Shown here: one piece after another, positions 40,149 through 49,741 of the stretch | Numbering within the stretch: position 1 is the stretch's first letter | Layout: every line of letters starts with the position of its first letter | From: Agrobacterium tumefaciens | GTDB lineage: Bacteria; Pseudomonadota; Alphaproteobacteria; Rhizobiales; Rhizobiaceae | Direction: 5' to 3' | NCBI RefSeq assembly: GCF_005221385.1 | Contig: NZ_CP039903.1 | Coordinates: 1-64,000, forward strand | Length of the DNA stretch: 64,000 nucleotides | Made by a program: the position numbers and the translations under genes | The notes under the pieces: model-generated | Seen by the model: the letters and a program-made list of their open reading frames with translations, nothing else | What the model was told of the DNA's origin: nothing | Databases searched by the model: none

Positions 40149-40186
40149 AACCCGCATAGTGCCATTCATCTGGCGCTGTGCGGGTT
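40149..40186 (+). other. Sixteen-base-pair stem-loop in the metK-trmB gap
   Basis: Positions 40149-40164 pair with 40171-40186 without a gap, 14 Watson-Crick pairs and two G-U pairs, around the loop TTCATC. The sequence after it (AAATCTATTTGTT) is T-rich but not a clean U run. It could be an attenuated terminator for metK, an mRNA 3'-end stabiliser, or the body of a small RNA. Confidence 0.6.
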
Positions 40187-40213
40187 AAATCTATTTGTTC
40201 TTGAGAGTATGAC

Positions 40214-40912
40214 ATGACGGAAGAACGGCGTTCGCGCGCAACGGAAGCGTTTTTTGGCAGACGCAAGGGCAAGCCTTTGCGCAACCAGCAAATCGACACG
40301 ATCGAAAATCTGCTGCCTTTGCTGAAAATCGATCTGGAGAGCGCACCACCGCAAAATCTGGTGGCTCTCTTTCCCGCGGATGTAAGATCGGTCCGTCTGG
40401 AGATCGGTTTCGGCGGCGGCGAGCACCTTGCCCATCGCGCGGTTGAAAACCCCGAGACAGGCTTTATCGGCGTCGAGCCCTTCGTCAATTCAATGGCCAA
40501 GCTGCTCGCAACAGTGCGTGAACGCGAGCTGATGAATATCCGTCTTTACGATGATGATGCGACGCAATTGCTGGACTGGCTGCCGGAGGCTTCGATCGAT
40601 CACATTGACCTTCTTTACCCCGATCCCTGGCCGAAGAAAAAGCACTGGAAGCGCCGTTTCGTCTCCGACGTCAATCTGGCCCGTTTCCACCGGGTGCTGA
40701 AACCCGGTGGCAAGTTCTGCTTCGCGTCGGATATCGATACCTACGTCAACTGGACGCTGCAGCATTGCGCCCGTCACGGTGGTTTCGAATGGACGGCGGC
40801 GACCGCTGACGACTGGCGCACGCCCTATGCCAACTGGCCGGGTACGCGTTATGAGAACAAGGCGAAAAGAGAAGGCCGCAGCTCGGCCTATCTCACTTTT
40901 ATTCGTCGCTGA
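40214..40912 (+). CDS. trmB: tRNA (guanine-N7-)-methyltransferase
   Basis: TrmB forms m7G46 in the variable loop of tRNA. The 232-residue product has the SAM site [13 protein letters not shown] and the family-specific [15 protein letters not shown] block, followed by HRVLKPGG. It follows metK on the same strand and is convergent with the ribokinase gene, whose stop lies 13 bases away. Confidence 0.95.
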   Translation: MTEERRSRATEAFFGRRKGKPLRNQQIDTIENLLPLLKIDLESAPPQNLVALFPADVRSVRLEIGFGGGEHLAHRAVENPETGFIGVEPFVNSMAKLLATVRERELMNIRLYDDDATQLLDWLPEASIDHIDLLYPDPWPKKKHWKRRFVSDVNLARFHRVLKPGGKFCFASDIDTYVNWTLQHCARHGGFEWTAATADDWRTPYANWPGTRYENKAKREGRSSAYLTFIRR

Positions 40913-40925
40913 GCGGGGTGAAGTC

Positions 40926-41825
40926 TCAGATATTCGCATCCACTTCCGCCGCAAGCGGAATGGAGGGCTGGGCGCCGGCGCGAGTGCAGGCGAGCGAACC
41001 TGCGACGGCTGCACGCTTCAGCGCCTTTTCGAAATCCATCCCCTGATCGAGGCTGGCGGCGAGATAACCGCAGAAGGTGTCGCCTGCGCCAACCGTATCG
41101 ACCGGCACGATCTTCAGACCGGCCGCCCGGTAAAGCTTGCTGTTGCGAATGGCGATCACGCCGTCCGCTCCGAGCGTGACGATCAATGTCTGGCCGGTTT
41201 TTTCATGTAAGGCCTTGAGTTCGTTTTCCCGTTCCGAACCGGAAAGCCCGTTTTTGCCGATCAGCAGCTCGAACTCGGTTTCATTGGCAATGACGATATC
41301 GGCAAGGCCGGCAAGGCGTGGCCCGTCGGCGGTCAGCGGGGCAGTATTGATGACGGTGGTGATACGTTTCGCCTTCGCGGCCGTCAGCGCCGCTTCGATG
41401 GCGGGCGCGGGTATTTCGAACTGCAGCATCAGAATATCGCCCGCCGACATCTCCGTCACGACCTTGGCGGCGTCGGATGCCGACACTTCGCCATTGGCGG
41501 CGGGAATGACCGAGATCATGTTCTCTCCGCCTTCACCGATAAGGATCATCGCCGTACCGGTCGGGCCCGGCGCGGTCTTGACGAGCGAGAGGTCGGTGCC
41601 GGCATCACGCAACAATGTCAGCGCCGGTGCGGCAAACGTATCGTCGCCCGCAGCGCCCGCCATTTTGACCGTGGCGCCCGCCCGCTTTGCGGCAAGCGCC
41701 TGATTGGCTCCCTTTCCGCCCGCCGCGGTGGAGAAGCTCTCTCCCGTCACGGTTTCACCGGGTTTGGGAAGGCGTTTTGCGGTGGCGATGAGATCCATGT
41801 TGATGGAGCCGAAAACAGTAATCAT
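40926..41825 (-). CDS. rbsK: Ribokinase (PfkB family)
   Basis: Phosphorylates ribose to ribose 5-phosphate. The 299-residue product (ATG at 41825, starting MITVFGSINMDL; an ATG at 41834 is also in frame) shows the ribokinase signature GGKGANQALAA and the PfkB C-terminal motif DTVGAGDTFCGYL with the catalytic aspartate. The GGKGANQA form favours ribokinase over other PfkB sugar kinases. No ribose transporter gene is adjacent. It lies 53 bases downstream of rmuC. Confidence 0.88.
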   Translation of the reverse strand: MITVFGSINMDLIATAKRLPKPGETVTGESFSTAAGGKGANQALAAKRAGATVKMAGAAGDDTFAAPALTLLRDAGTDLSLVKTAPGPTGTAMILIGEGGENMISVIPAANGEVSASDAAKVVTEMSAGDILMLQFEIPAPAIEAALTAAKAKRITTVINTAPLTADGPRLAGLADIVIANETEFELLIGKNGLSGSERENELKALHEKTGQTLIVTLGADGVIAIRNSKLYRAAGLKIVPVDTVGAGDTFCGYLAASLDQGMDFEKALKRAAVAGSLACTRAGAQPSIPLAAEVDANI

Positions 41826-41878
41826 GGGCGGCATGTCCGTATGAAATTCAAGCAAGACGGCGACTTTGCCCGAGACGA

Positions 41879-43072
41879 TCACTCGTCGTCAACTACCCGC
41901 AATTTGGCCGCACCGGCTCTGTTATCCGCAAAGCGACGGGCTTGCTCGATTTCCCCATGCGCAGCTTCTTTTTCCGTCGGCGAAAAATCGAGGCCCTCAA
42001 TTTTTTGGCCGCGCGCCAAGACCTTGTCGGAGGAAATCAGCATCATGTCGACGTCCTTCTGCGCCAGCCCAAAATGGGCTTGCAGCTTGCGTGTTCGGTC
42101 GTCCAGCCGCCGCACATCGTCCATAAGCAGCGCCACTTCGCCTTGAATGAGATGCGCCTGCTCGCGCATGCGCTGATCTTTCAGCACCGACTGGATGACC
42201 TGCACCGACAGCATTAGAAGTGACGGCGATACGATGACGACGCGAGCCCGATGGGCGCGCTGCACCAGATATTCGAAATGCTGGTGAATATCGGCGAAGA
42301 TCGATTCCGACGGCACAAAGATGAAGGCCGTATCCTGCGTCTCGCCGCGGATGAGGTACTTTTCGGCCACATCGCGAATATGTACTTCCATATCGCGCCG
42401 GAACTGCTGGGTGGCGGCGCGTTTGGCGTCAGGCGATTCATCTGCTTTCAGTGCGTTCCACGCTTCCAGCGGAAACTTGGCGTCGATGACAAGCGGCGGC
42501 GCGTTATTCGGCATCTTGATCGTACAGTCCGGCCGGTAACCGTTCGAAAGTGTGGGCTGAAGCTGGAACGCACCTGCGGGAAGTGCATCGGCGATCAGCG
42601 CCTCCATGCGTGCCTGTCCAAAGGCCCCGCGCGTCTGTTTGTTGGAAAGGATCGCCTGCAGTCCGACCACATCCTTGGCCAGATCCTGAATATTGCCCTG
42701 GGCAGCATCGATGACCGCCAAGCGCTCCTGAAGACGGCTCAGATTCTCATGCGTCGACCGGGTTTGTTCCGTGAGCGTTTCGCCCAGCCGTTGCGACATG
42801 CCGTCGAGGCGCTGGTTAAGCGTCTGGCTCATCTCGGTCTGGCGTGTGCCAAGCGTCTCCGCCATGGCGGCAATCCGGCCGTGCAGTTCGGACTGGGTTT
42901 TCAGGAGGTCGGAAATTTCACCGTCGGCTCCCGCTTTTTTCACGCGGTTCGTCGTGACCAGCCATGTGATCGCGAGAGCGAAAACCAGAGCCGCGAGCAG
43001 CGCGCCGAAGCTGATATCGACGGAACCGGCCCGCAATGCTGGATCGAGGAGAACGGATAAATCTATGCTCAT
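41879..43072 (-). CDS. rmuC: RmuC-family protein (putative recombination limiter)
   Basis: A 397-residue protein with an N-terminal membrane segment (about 22-42), a long coiled coil (about 50-150) and the RmuC nuclease-like domain (about 170-370), including NGYRPDCTIKMPN, LVIDAKFPLEAW and the segment with FVPSESIFADI. RmuC limits recombination at short inverted repeats in E. coli, by an unproven mechanism. The ATG at 43072 starts MSIDLSVLLD. It is divergent from def, and the def-fmt pair is its usual neighbour in Rhizobiales. Confidence 0.9.
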   Translation of the reverse strand: MSIDLSVLLDPALRAGSVDISFGALLAALVFALAITWLVTTNRVKKAGADGEISDLLKTQSELHGRIAAMAETLGTRQTEMSQTLNQRLDGMSQRLGETLTEQTRSTHENLSRLQERLAVIDAAQGNIQDLAKDVVGLQAILSNKQTRGAFGQARMEALIADALPAGAFQLQPTLSNGYRPDCTIKMPNNAPPLVIDAKFPLEAWNALKADESPDAKRAATQQFRRDMEVHIRDVAEKYLIRGETQDTAFIFVPSESIFADIHQHFEYLVQRAHRARVVIVSPSLLMLSVQVIQSVLKDQRMREQAHLIQGEVALLMDDVRRLDDRTRKLQAHFGLAQKDVDMMLISSDKVLARGQKIEGLDFSPTEKEAAHGEIEQARRFADNRAGAAKLRVVDDE

Positions 43073-43141
43073 GATTAAATCTAGCAGATTTCTTGTGATT
43101 CGTAAGATCAAAACAAGAACATTCCTGCGGCGGAAATGAGT

Positions 43142-43188
43142 CCGGGAGAGCGGAAGCCCGGCGCGGTTTGACCGCTCGTGTTTTTTAT
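43142..43188 (+). other. Tandem hairpins with T run upstream of def
   Basis: CCGGG/CCCGG (43142-43146 with 43157-43161) and GCGGT/ACCGC (43163-43167 with 43171-43175) stand side by side; five bases later come six Ts and a T-rich tail ending about 34 bases before the def ATG. This could be the end of a small RNA transcribed from the rmuC-def gap, or a leader attenuator of def. Confidence 0.35.
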
Positions 43189-43221
43189 TTCCTCCGCGCA
43201 AGAGATACGTTATGGGAAGCC

Positions 43222-43734
43222 ATGACTATCAAACCGCTTATCATTTTGCCCGATCCCGTGCTGCGCCAGCAATCGAAACCCATCGAACAGGTGGATGCCG
43301 AAGTGCTGCGCCTTGCCGACGACATGCTGGAAACCATGTATGATGCGCCGGGCATTGGCCTTGCCGCCATCCAGGTCGGCGTAGCGCGGCGAATGCTGGT
43401 GATTGACGTTGCGCGTGAGGGCGAGGAAAAGACCCCAGTCGTCTTCATCAACCCGGAAATCCTAAAGGTGTCGGACGATATTTCGACCTATGAGGAAGGC
43501 TGCCTCTCCATTCCCGACTATTACGCCGAAGTCGAGCGTCCAGCCTCTTTGACGGTGCAATATATCGGCCGTGACGGCAAGCAGCAGACCGTGGAGGCGG
43601 ACGGGCTTCTCGCCACGTGCCTGCAACACGAGATCGACCACCTGAACGGTGTTCTGTTCATCGACCATATTTCGCGACTGAAGCGCGACATGGTCATCAA
43701 GAAATTCACCAAGGCGGCCCGCGCAAAGGTCTGA
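43222..43734 (+). CDS. def: Peptide deformylase
   Basis: Removes the formyl group from nascent protein N-termini. The ATG at 43222 follows GGGAAG and starts [15 protein letters not shown]. All three catalytic motifs are present in the 170-residue product: [10 protein letters not shown] (44-53), EGCLSIP with metal ligand Cys94, and QHEIDHLNG with His136, Glu137 and His140. It heads the def-fmt-truA-arsC run. Confidence 0.97.
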   Translation: MTIKPLIILPDPVLRQQSKPIEQVDAEVLRLADDMLETMYDAPGIGLAAIQVGVARRMLVIDVAREGEEKTPVVFINPEILKVSDDISTYEEGCLSIPDYYAEVERPASLTVQYIGRDGKQQTVEADGLLATCLQHEIDHLNGVLFIDHISRLKRDMVIKKFTKAARAKV

Positions 43735-43784
43735 TCCGTCCTCTTTAGCTAGAGACCGACCAGTAGAAAGGGCAGGGGGCGACG

Positions 43785-44720
43785 ATGGCTCTTCGCATCA
43801 TCTTCATGGGCACGCCGGATTTTTCCGTTCCCACCTTGCGTGCATTGGTGGAAGCGGGTCACGAGGTCGTTGCCGTTTATACCCAGCCGCCGCGTCCCGG
43901 CGGTCGTCGTGGCCTTGATCCGCAGAAGTCTCCCGTGCATCAGGCGGCCGAACTTTTGGGCCTGCCCGTGCTGACGCCCGTGAACTTCAAGGCCGAGGAA
44001 GATCGCGAGCAGTTCCGGGCCTTCAACGCAGATGTGGCGGTCGTCGTGGCTTACGGGCTGCTGTTGCCTGAAGCGATCCTCACTGGTACGCGCCTTGGCT
44101 GTTATAATGGCCACGCCTCCTTGCTGCCGCGCTGGCGGGGTGCGGCCCCCATCCAGCGTGCGATCATGGCCAGCGATGCCGAGACCGGCATGATGGTCAT
44201 GAAAATGGAAAAGGGGCTCGATACCGGCCCCGTCGCGCTGACCGCAAAGGTCGCGATCGGCGAGAATATGACCGCCGGCGAATTGCACGACAGTCTCATG
44301 CTCGCAGGCGCGCGGCTGATGCGGCAGGCGATGGACAGACTGGAAGCAGACGACCTGCCCCTCGTCACACAGGCCGAAGAGGGTGTTGTTTACGCTTCAA
44401 AGATCGATAAGGGTGAGACCCGCATCGATTTCTCTCGCCCTGCACAGGATGTCCATAACCATATTCGCGGCCTTTCGCCTTTTCCCGGTGCATGGCTGGA
44501 AATGGATATTGGCGGCAAGGCGGAGCGTGTGAAGGTTCTGGCCTCTGAGCTGGCGAGCGGCATGGGAGAAGCGGGCACCGTGCTGGACGACGCCCTCACC
44601 ATCGCCTGCGGCAGCGATGCCGTTCGGCTCACCCGCCTGCAAAAGGCGGGCGGCAAACCGATGTCGGCCGCCGATTTTGTTCGCGGCACCCCCGTTCCCG
44701 TCACAACGAGGCTCGGCTGA
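43785..44720 (+). CDS. fmt: Methionyl-tRNA formyltransferase
   Basis: Formylates initiator Met-tRNA using 10-formyltetrahydrofolate. The 311-residue product starts [16 protein letters not shown] and carries the catalytic region [20 protein letters not shown] with the Asn-His pair, then the C-terminal oligonucleotide-binding domain. It is 50 bases after def, and its stop shares one base with the truA start (TGATG). Confidence 0.96.
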   Translation: MALRIIFMGTPDFSVPTLRALVEAGHEVVAVYTQPPRPGGRRGLDPQKSPVHQAAELLGLPVLTPVNFKAEEDREQFRAFNADVAVVVAYGLLLPEAILTGTRLGCYNGHASLLPRWRGAAPIQRAIMASDAETGMMVMKMEKGLDTGPVALTAKVAIGENMTAGELHDSLMLAGARLMRQAMDRLEADDLPLVTQAEEGVVYASKIDKGETRIDFSRPAQDVHNHIRGLSPFPGAWLEMDIGGKAERVKVLASELASGMGEAGTVLDDALTIACGSDAVRLTRLQKAGGKPMSAADFVRGTPVPVTTRLG

Positions 44721-45526
44721 TGCCACGCTTCCGCATGACCGTCGAATATGACGGTTCACCCTATTTCGGTTGGCAGAGACAGGATAACGGCCCCTCGGTT
44801 CAAGGCGCGCTGGAAGCTGCGGTCCGGTCGCTGACAGGGGAAAACGTTTCCATTCGCGGTGCGGGCCGTACCGACTCCGGCGTGCATGCCGTCGGGCAGG
44901 TGGCCCATGCCGATCTTTCTCGCGATTGGCAGCCTTACAAGCTTCGCAATGCGTTGAACGCCCATCTGGCAATGGCCAAGGAGGCCGTCTCGGTTCTTGA
45001 CGTCGCAGCCGTAACGGAAGATTTCGACGCCCGTTTTTCCGCCACCCGCCGCCATTATCTCTATCGCATCATTTGCCGGAAATCGCGGCTGGCGCTGGAG
45101 TACAAGCGCGCATGGTGGGTGTCGAAAGACATGGACCATGAGCTTATGCATGCGGCAGCGCAGATGCTCGTCGGTCGGCATGATTTCACGACCTTTCGCT
45201 CGGTTCATTGTCAGGCGAACAGCCCGATCCGGACACTCGACCGGCTGGATGTGACGCGCAACGGCGACCTCATCGAAATCCGCGCGACGGCGCAGAGTTT
45301 CCTGCATAACCAGATACGCTCTTTCGCTGGTACGCTGAAAATGGCCGGTGAAGGCGCCATGACGCCGGAGGATGTGCGTGCGGCACTGGAGGCGCGGGAT
45401 CGCAAAGCCTGCGGCCCCGTTGCCCCGCCGGACGGTCTTTATTTCATGCAGGTTGATTATCCCGACGTAATTGAGCCTAGGCGTCTGCGCATGGAGATGA
45501 GCAATGACGGTGACGATCTATCATAA
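44720..45526 (+). CDS. truA: tRNA pseudouridine(38-40) synthase
   Basis: TruA makes pseudouridines 38-40 in the anticodon arm. The 268-residue product has the catalytic aspartate in [12 protein letters not shown] (the GRTDxGVHA box) and [13 protein letters not shown] at the start. It is joined to fmt by a one-base overlap, and its end overlaps the arsC start by 23 bases, so all three are probably translated from one transcript. Confidence 0.96.
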   Translation: MPRFRMTVEYDGSPYFGWQRQDNGPSVQGALEAAVRSLTGENVSIRGAGRTDSGVHAVGQVAHADLSRDWQPYKLRNALNAHLAMAKEAVSVLDVAAVTEDFDARFSATRRHYLYRIICRKSRLALEYKRAWWVSKDMDHELMHAAAQMLVGRHDFTTFRSVHCQANSPIRTLDRLDVTRNGDLIEIRATAQSFLHNQIRSFAGTLKMAGEGAMTPEDVRAALEARDRKACGPVAPPDGLYFMQVDYPDVIEPRRLRMEMSNDGDDLS

Positions 45527-45911
45527 TCCCGCCTGTGGAACTTCGCGCAACACGCTTGCGATGATCCGGGCCTCCGGTGTTGAGCCCGTGGTGATAGAAT
45601 ATCTGAAAACGCCGCCCGCACGAGAAGAGATACGTGATCTTGCCATACGCATCGGGCTTCCGCTCAGGGCCCTGCTGCGCGAAAAGGGAACGCCCTATGC
45701 GGAGCTGGGGCTGCAGGATGAGACCATTCCGGATGATGCGCTGCTGGATGCTATCGAAGCCCACCCGATCCTGCTCAACCGCCCGATCGTGGTGACGCCC
45801 AGGGGTGTGCGGCTTTGCCGGCCTTCAGAGGTCGTGCTGGAAATTCTGCCCAACCCGGACATAGGTGAATTCGTGAAGGAAGACGGAGAGGTCGTCCGCT
45901 CCGGCTCGTGA
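45504..45911 (+). CDS. arsC: Arsenate reductase, glutaredoxin-coupled type (ArsC)
   Basis: A 135-residue ArsC-family protein. The catalytic Cys11 lies in [11 protein letters not shown], and the arsenate-binding block [18 protein letters not shown] is complete, so it looks like a true reductase rather than a YffB/Spx-like relative. No arsR, arsB or acr3 gene is near. It overlaps truA by 23 bases, so it may be expressed with the def-fmt-truA housekeeping operon rather than from an arsenic-inducible promoter. Confidence 0.88.
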   Translation: MTVTIYHNPACGTSRNTLAMIRASGVEPVVIEYLKTPPAREEIRDLAIRIGLPLRALLREKGTPYAELGLQDETIPDDALLDAIEAHPILLNRPIVVTPRGVRLCRPSEVVLEILPNPDIGEFVKEDGEVVRSGS

Positions 45912-45926
45912 AGCGTTTTGCAAAGG

Positions 45927-46523
45927 CTAGGCGGGGTAGACGCCAAGAAAACGCTGCAGCGCCTCCGAGAGAAGCATGCCCGGCACCAGCAGCGTCATGA
46001 CGATGGCCGAGACGAGCAGCGACTGGTCACGGATGAAGAACCGCACGATCCGCGAAAAAGCGAAGACCAGCGACAGGAGCAGTGCCAGCCACAGAATGGC
46101 GATCAGCCCCTGCAGGGGCGGCAGGAAGAACGCGATCAGGATCAGAGCCGCATAGGCGTAAGAAAACGGCAGCGACAGCCAGTTCATGGTGGTGACCAGC
46201 GGCGCGAATTTTTCGCGTGCGCCGAAAGCGAAGAGCAGAATGCCGATCAACAGCAGCGGCACGATCCAGCAGATGGCTTCGACCATTGCCAGACGGAAAA
46301 AGAAGATCAGCCCGGTTCCGGTACCCGGCGGATAGCCGGCAAGGAAGGCCGCGCGCAGCCACAGCCAGGACACCAGCATGGCGGGCAGGCACCAGAGGGC
46401 GGAATAGAAGGAGCGCCACATGCCACGCTCGGAGAGGTCCAGATAGCGCGCACCGGTATGGTCGCCGAGCAGCAGCAGCCACAGGCCCTTCAGATAAAGC
46501 CTTATCTCACTTGCCGTCGGCAT
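45927..46523 (-). CDS. Uncharacterised membrane protein, five predicted segments
   Basis: A 198-residue hydrophobic protein I cannot assign to a named function. About five membrane segments can be drawn (roughly 36-60, 71-100, 115-137, 137-162 and 171-190). A short amphipathic N-terminus ([17 protein letters not shown]) resembles a DUF-type start seen in rhizobial proteins located after dapE. Its start lies inside the end of dapE (17-base overlap), which suggests translation coupled to the dapD-dapE operon. It is convergent with arsC. No catalytic motif is seen. Confidence 0.75.
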   Translation of the reverse strand: MPTASEIRLYLKGLWLLLLGDHTGARYLDLSERGMWRSFYSALWCLPAMLVSWLWLRAAFLAGYPPGTGTGLIFFFRLAMVEAICWIVPLLLIGILLFAFGAREKFAPLVTTMNWLSLPFSYAYAALILIAFFLPPLQGLIAILWLALLLSLVFAFSRIVRFFIRDQSLLVSAIVMTLLVPGMLLSEALQRFLGVYPA

Positions 46524-47703
46524 GGGCGAACCAGCGTTCGATAAAGGTTTCGTAGATACGCGTCAGTGTCTCGAGATCGGCAACCGCCACGCGCTCATCG
46601 ACCATATGCATCGTTTGTCCGACGAGACCGAACTCCACCACCGGGCAATAATCCTTGATGAAGCGGGCATCCGAGGTGCCGCCGGTGGTCGAGAGCTTGG
46701 GTTCCTGACCGGTAACGGCCTCAACCGCGCCTGAGAGCGACGAGATGAGCGCATTGTTGCGCGTCAGAAAAACGTGAGCCGGTCGGTCCGCCCAGACGAT
46801 CTCATATTTGACCGGACTGCGGTCAGGGCGAAGCTCGCCTTCGGCTGCGGCGGCATCCAGACGGCGGATGATTTCCGTCCGCAGGTTTTCCACTGTCCAG
46901 GTATCGTTGAAACGAATGTTGAAGGCCGCCGTCGCCCGTGCGGGGATGACATTGGTAGCGGCATTGCCGGTATCGACGGTCGTGACTTCCAGATTGGATG
47001 GCTGGAAATTATCCGTGCCGTGATCGAATGGCGGGTGCATCAGCGCATGGGTGAGCTGCAGCAGCCCACGAATGGGGTTGTCGGCGAGATGCGGATAGGC
47101 GGCATGGCCCTGAACGCCATGGACGGTGATCCGGCCGGAAAGCGATCCGCGGCGACCGATCTTGATCATGTCGCCCAGCTGGTCGGGATTGGTGGGCTCG
47201 CCCACCACGCAGGCATCCCATGTTTCGCCTTTGGTGGCAGCCCATTCCAGAAGCTTGGAGGTGCCGTTGATCGACGGGCCTTCCTCATCGCCGGTGATCA
47301 GGAAGGAAACGGAGCCCTGCGGTTTGCCATGTTTTTCGATATGGCGGGCAATGGCGGCGACAAAACAGGCGATGCCGCCCTTCATGTCCACCGCACCCCG
47401 ACCGTACATTTCCCCGCCGGCAATCTCTGCCGAAAAGGGCGGATGGCTCCACGCGGCTTCGTCACCCACAGGAACGACATCCGTATGGCCCGCAAACATC
47501 AGATGCGGACCCTCCGTGCCGAGCCGGGCATAGAGGTTTTCCACATCAGGCGTTCCCGCCTCGCGCGCCACCATCTTTTCAACCGCAAAGCCAAGCGGTG
47601 AAAGCAGGGTGTCGAGCAGGGAAAGCGCACCGCCTTCCGCAGGCGTCACCGATGGGCAACGGATGAGGGCGGCGAGATTGGCAACGGGATCGGTCGTGGT
47701 CAT
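46507..47703 (-). CDS. dapE: Succinyl-diaminopimelate desuccinylase
   Basis: Zinc enzyme that releases LL-diaminopimelate in the succinylase branch of lysine and peptidoglycan precursor synthesis. The 398-residue M20 peptidase-like product shows the metal ligands and catalytic residues His73 and Asp75 in FAGHTDVVP, Asp106 in AVDMKGG, and Glu140-Glu141 in GDEEGPS. It follows dapD by 14 bases, so the two sequential pathway enzymes are in one minus-strand operon. Confidence 0.96.
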   Translation of the reverse strand: MTTTDPVANLAALIRCPSVTPAEGGALSLLDTLLSPLGFAVEKMVAREAGTPDVENLYARLGTEGPHLMFAGHTDVVPVGDEAAWSHPPFSAEIAGGEMYGRGAVDMKGGIACFVAAIARHIEKHGKPQGSVSFLITGDEEGPSINGTSKLLEWAATKGETWDACVVGEPTNPDQLGDMIKIGRRGSLSGRITVHGVQGHAAYPHLADNPIRGLLQLTHALMHPPFDHGTDNFQPSNLEVTTVDTGNAATNVIPARATAAFNIRFNDTWTVENLRTEIIRRLDAAAAEGELRPDRSPVKYEIVWADRPAHVFLTRNNALISSLSGAVEAVTGQEPKLSTTGGTSDARFIKDYCPVVEFGLVGQTMHMVDERVAVADLETLTRIYETFIERWFAHADGK

Positions 47704-47717
47704 AGCAGTCGCTTTTA

Positions 47718-48572
47718 TCAGTCGCGCAGAAGCTCGTTGATGCCGGTCTTGGAGCGGGTCTTTTCATCGACGCGCTTGACGATGACGGCGCAATAGAGGC
47801 TCGGGCCCGGCTCGCCGTTCGGGAAAGGCTTGCCCGGCATGGTGCCGGCAACGACGACGGAATAGGGCGGAACTTCGCCATAGGTGATTTCGCCGGTAGC
47901 GCGGTCGACGATCTTGGTCGACTTGCCGATGAACACGCCCATGCCGAGAACGGCGCCTTCGCGCACGATGCAGCCTTCGACGACTTCCGAGCGGGCACCG
48001 ATGAAGCAATTATCCTCGATGATGGTCGGGCCGGCCTGAAGCGGCTCCAGAACGCCGCCAATGCCGACACCGCCGGAAAGGTGCACATTCTTGCCGATCT
48101 GCGCGCAGGAACCGACGGTTGCCCAGGTATCGACCATCGTGCCTTCATCGACATAAGCGCCGAGATTGACGAAGGAGGGCATCAGCACGACGTTCTTGGC
48201 GACATAGGCGGAGCGGCGCACCACGGCGTTCGGCACGGCGCGGAAACCGGCGGCACGGAACTGGTTTTCACCCCAGTTTTCGAATTTCGACGGCACCTTG
48301 TCCCACCAGGTGGATTCACCCGGTCCGCCGGTCACGATCTCCATGTCGTTCAGGCGGAAGGAGAGGAGCACGGCCTTTTTCAGCCACTGGTTCACCTTCC
48401 AGTTGCCATCCGCCTGCTTTTCAGCCACGCGCGCCTTGCCGCTATCGAGAAGTTGAAGAGATGTGTTCACCGCATCGCGAACCTCGCCCTTCGTCGATAC
48501 GTTCACGCCATCGCGGTTGTCGAAGGCGGTTTCGATGATGGTTTCGAGGGAGGTGAGATCCGTAAGGCTCAT
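47718..48572 (-). CDS. dapD: 2,3,4,5-tetrahydropyridine-2,6-dicarboxylate N-succinyltransferase
   Basis: Adds succinyl from succinyl-CoA to tetrahydrodipicolinate, two steps before DapE. The ATG at 48572 follows AAGGAA and starts [10 protein letters not shown]; the product is 284 residues. The C-terminal half is a left-handed parallel beta helix of hexapeptide repeats (for example [20 protein letters not shown] and [16 protein letters not shown]). It is divergent from the LOG-family gene, with a 143-base gap. Confidence 0.96.
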   Translation of the reverse strand: MSLTDLTSLETIIETAFDNRDGVNVSTKGEVRDAVNTSLQLLDSGKARVAEKQADGNWKVNQWLKKAVLLSFRLNDMEIVTGGPGESTWWDKVPSKFENWGENQFRAAGFRAVPNAVVRRSAYVAKNVVLMPSFVNLGAYVDEGTMVDTWATVGSCAQIGKNVHLSGGVGIGGVLEPLQAGPTIIEDNCFIGARSEVVEGCIVREGAVLGMGVFIGKSTKIVDRATGEITYGEVPPYSVVVAGTMPGKPFPNGEPGPSLYCAVIVKRVDEKTRSKTGINELLRD

Positions 48573-48715
48573 GGAAAATTCCTTAAAGTCGCGTGTGGTC
48601 GTGGTCACGGCTGGTCCCGCGCCGCTGGAAGGCTTTGGCCATTTGATCTAAGGGAGTGTTGGAAAGGCGTCAATGTGATTTGGGTGATTTGGCGCGTCAG
48701 ACGAAAGGCATGGAA

Positions 48716-49576
48716 ATGACACGACTGAAAAATGGCAAATTGCGGCGTAAGGATGGGGTATGGGACCCTTTGAAGCGCAGCTCTGCGGACAAGCAGCAGG
48801 CCGAGGTCGTTCCCAAGACACCGCAATCGGATTCCCCGTCCTACCGGCTTGCCTATGTGGACATGGATTTCCTCTGCCGTGAGGAATTGCGTCCCGTCAG
48901 GCTTCAATTGGAACTTCTGAAGACGGAAATGGCGCTCACCGAGCGCGGCATCAAATCCACCGTCGTCATGTTCGGCGGCGCCCGCATTCCCGAACCCGGT
49001 GGCGAGGCCTGGGCGGCGCGTAACGAGACGCAGAAGCGCAACCTGGAGCAATCCTCGGTCTATTACGATGAGGCGCGCAAGTTCGCCCGGCTATGCACCG
49101 ATTATGCCGCGAAATCCGATCATCTCGAATATGTCGTGGTCACTGGCGGCGGTCCCGGCGTGATGGAAGCGGGCAATCGTGGTGCTACCGATGTGGGCGG
49201 CCCGTCGATCGGTCTCAACATCGTTCTACCGCATGAACAGGCGCCCAACCCCTATGTCACGCCGGAATTGAGCTTCAATTTCCACTATTTCGCCATCCGC
49301 AAGATGCATTTCCTGATGCGGGCGAAGGCCGTGGTGATCTTCCCCGGTGGTTTCGGTACGCTCGATGAGCTCTTCGAGACACTGACGCTTATCCAGACCA
49401 AGCGCATGGCACCCATTCCGCTCATCCTGTTCGGCGAGAAATTCTGGCGCTCGGTGGTCAATTTCGAATTCCTGGCGGATTTCGGCACCATCGCCCCGGA
49501 AGATATGGAATTGCTGCATTTCGCCGAAACGGCTGACGATGCATGGGACATCATCTCGGCCTATTACGAACACTGA
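48716..49576 (+). CDS. LOG-family protein (TIGR00730-type Rossmann nucleotide hydrolase)
   Basis: A 286-residue lysine-decarboxylase-like (LOG) protein with the two signatures GGGPGVMEAGNRGA and PGGFGTLDELFETLT (PGGxGTxxE). Short LOG proteins release cytokinin bases from ribotides; this is the longer type with an N-terminal extension of about 80 residues, which is often involved in other nucleotide metabolism (for example the AMP-nucleosidase-like group), so phytohormone activity should not be assumed. The ATG at 48716 is seven bases after AAAGG; an ATG at 48710 is too close to it. Confidence 0.82.
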   Translation: MTRLKNGKLRRKDGVWDPLKRSSADKQQAEVVPKTPQSDSPSYRLAYVDMDFLCREELRPVRLQLELLKTEMALTERGIKSTVVMFGGARIPEPGGEAWAARNETQKRNLEQSSVYYDEARKFARLCTDYAAKSDHLEYVVVTGGGPGVMEAGNRGATDVGGPSIGLNIVLPHEQAPNPYVTPELSFNFHYFAIRKMHFLMRAKAVVIFPGGFGTLDELFETLTLIQTKRMAPIPLILFGEKFWRSVVNFEFLADFGTIAPEDMELLHFAETADDAWDIISAYYEH

Positions 49577-49599
49577 TTTTTGCTTGGCGCGACGAAGTA

Positions 49600-49626
49600 A
49601 ATTTTAGGGCTTAATTAGCAAACATA
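49600..49626 (+). promoter_or_regulatory. Second copy of the motif shared with the histidine kinase upstream region
   Basis: AATTTTAGGG (49600-49609) and CAAACATA (49619-49626), nine bases apart, lie 115 bases before the chemoreceptor ATG. The first copy is at 15908-15932. A bound regulator is inferred only from the repetition. Confidence 0.4.
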
Positions 49627-49741
49627 CTCTAATTTTGCCACGTCGCGCTGCAGCGCACTGTCCATGCGGACGGGCCTCCATGACGGAGATTTATCATCCG
49701 TTGACGTCAGCCTCCCGGCAGACGATTTGATCGAGGCCAAA

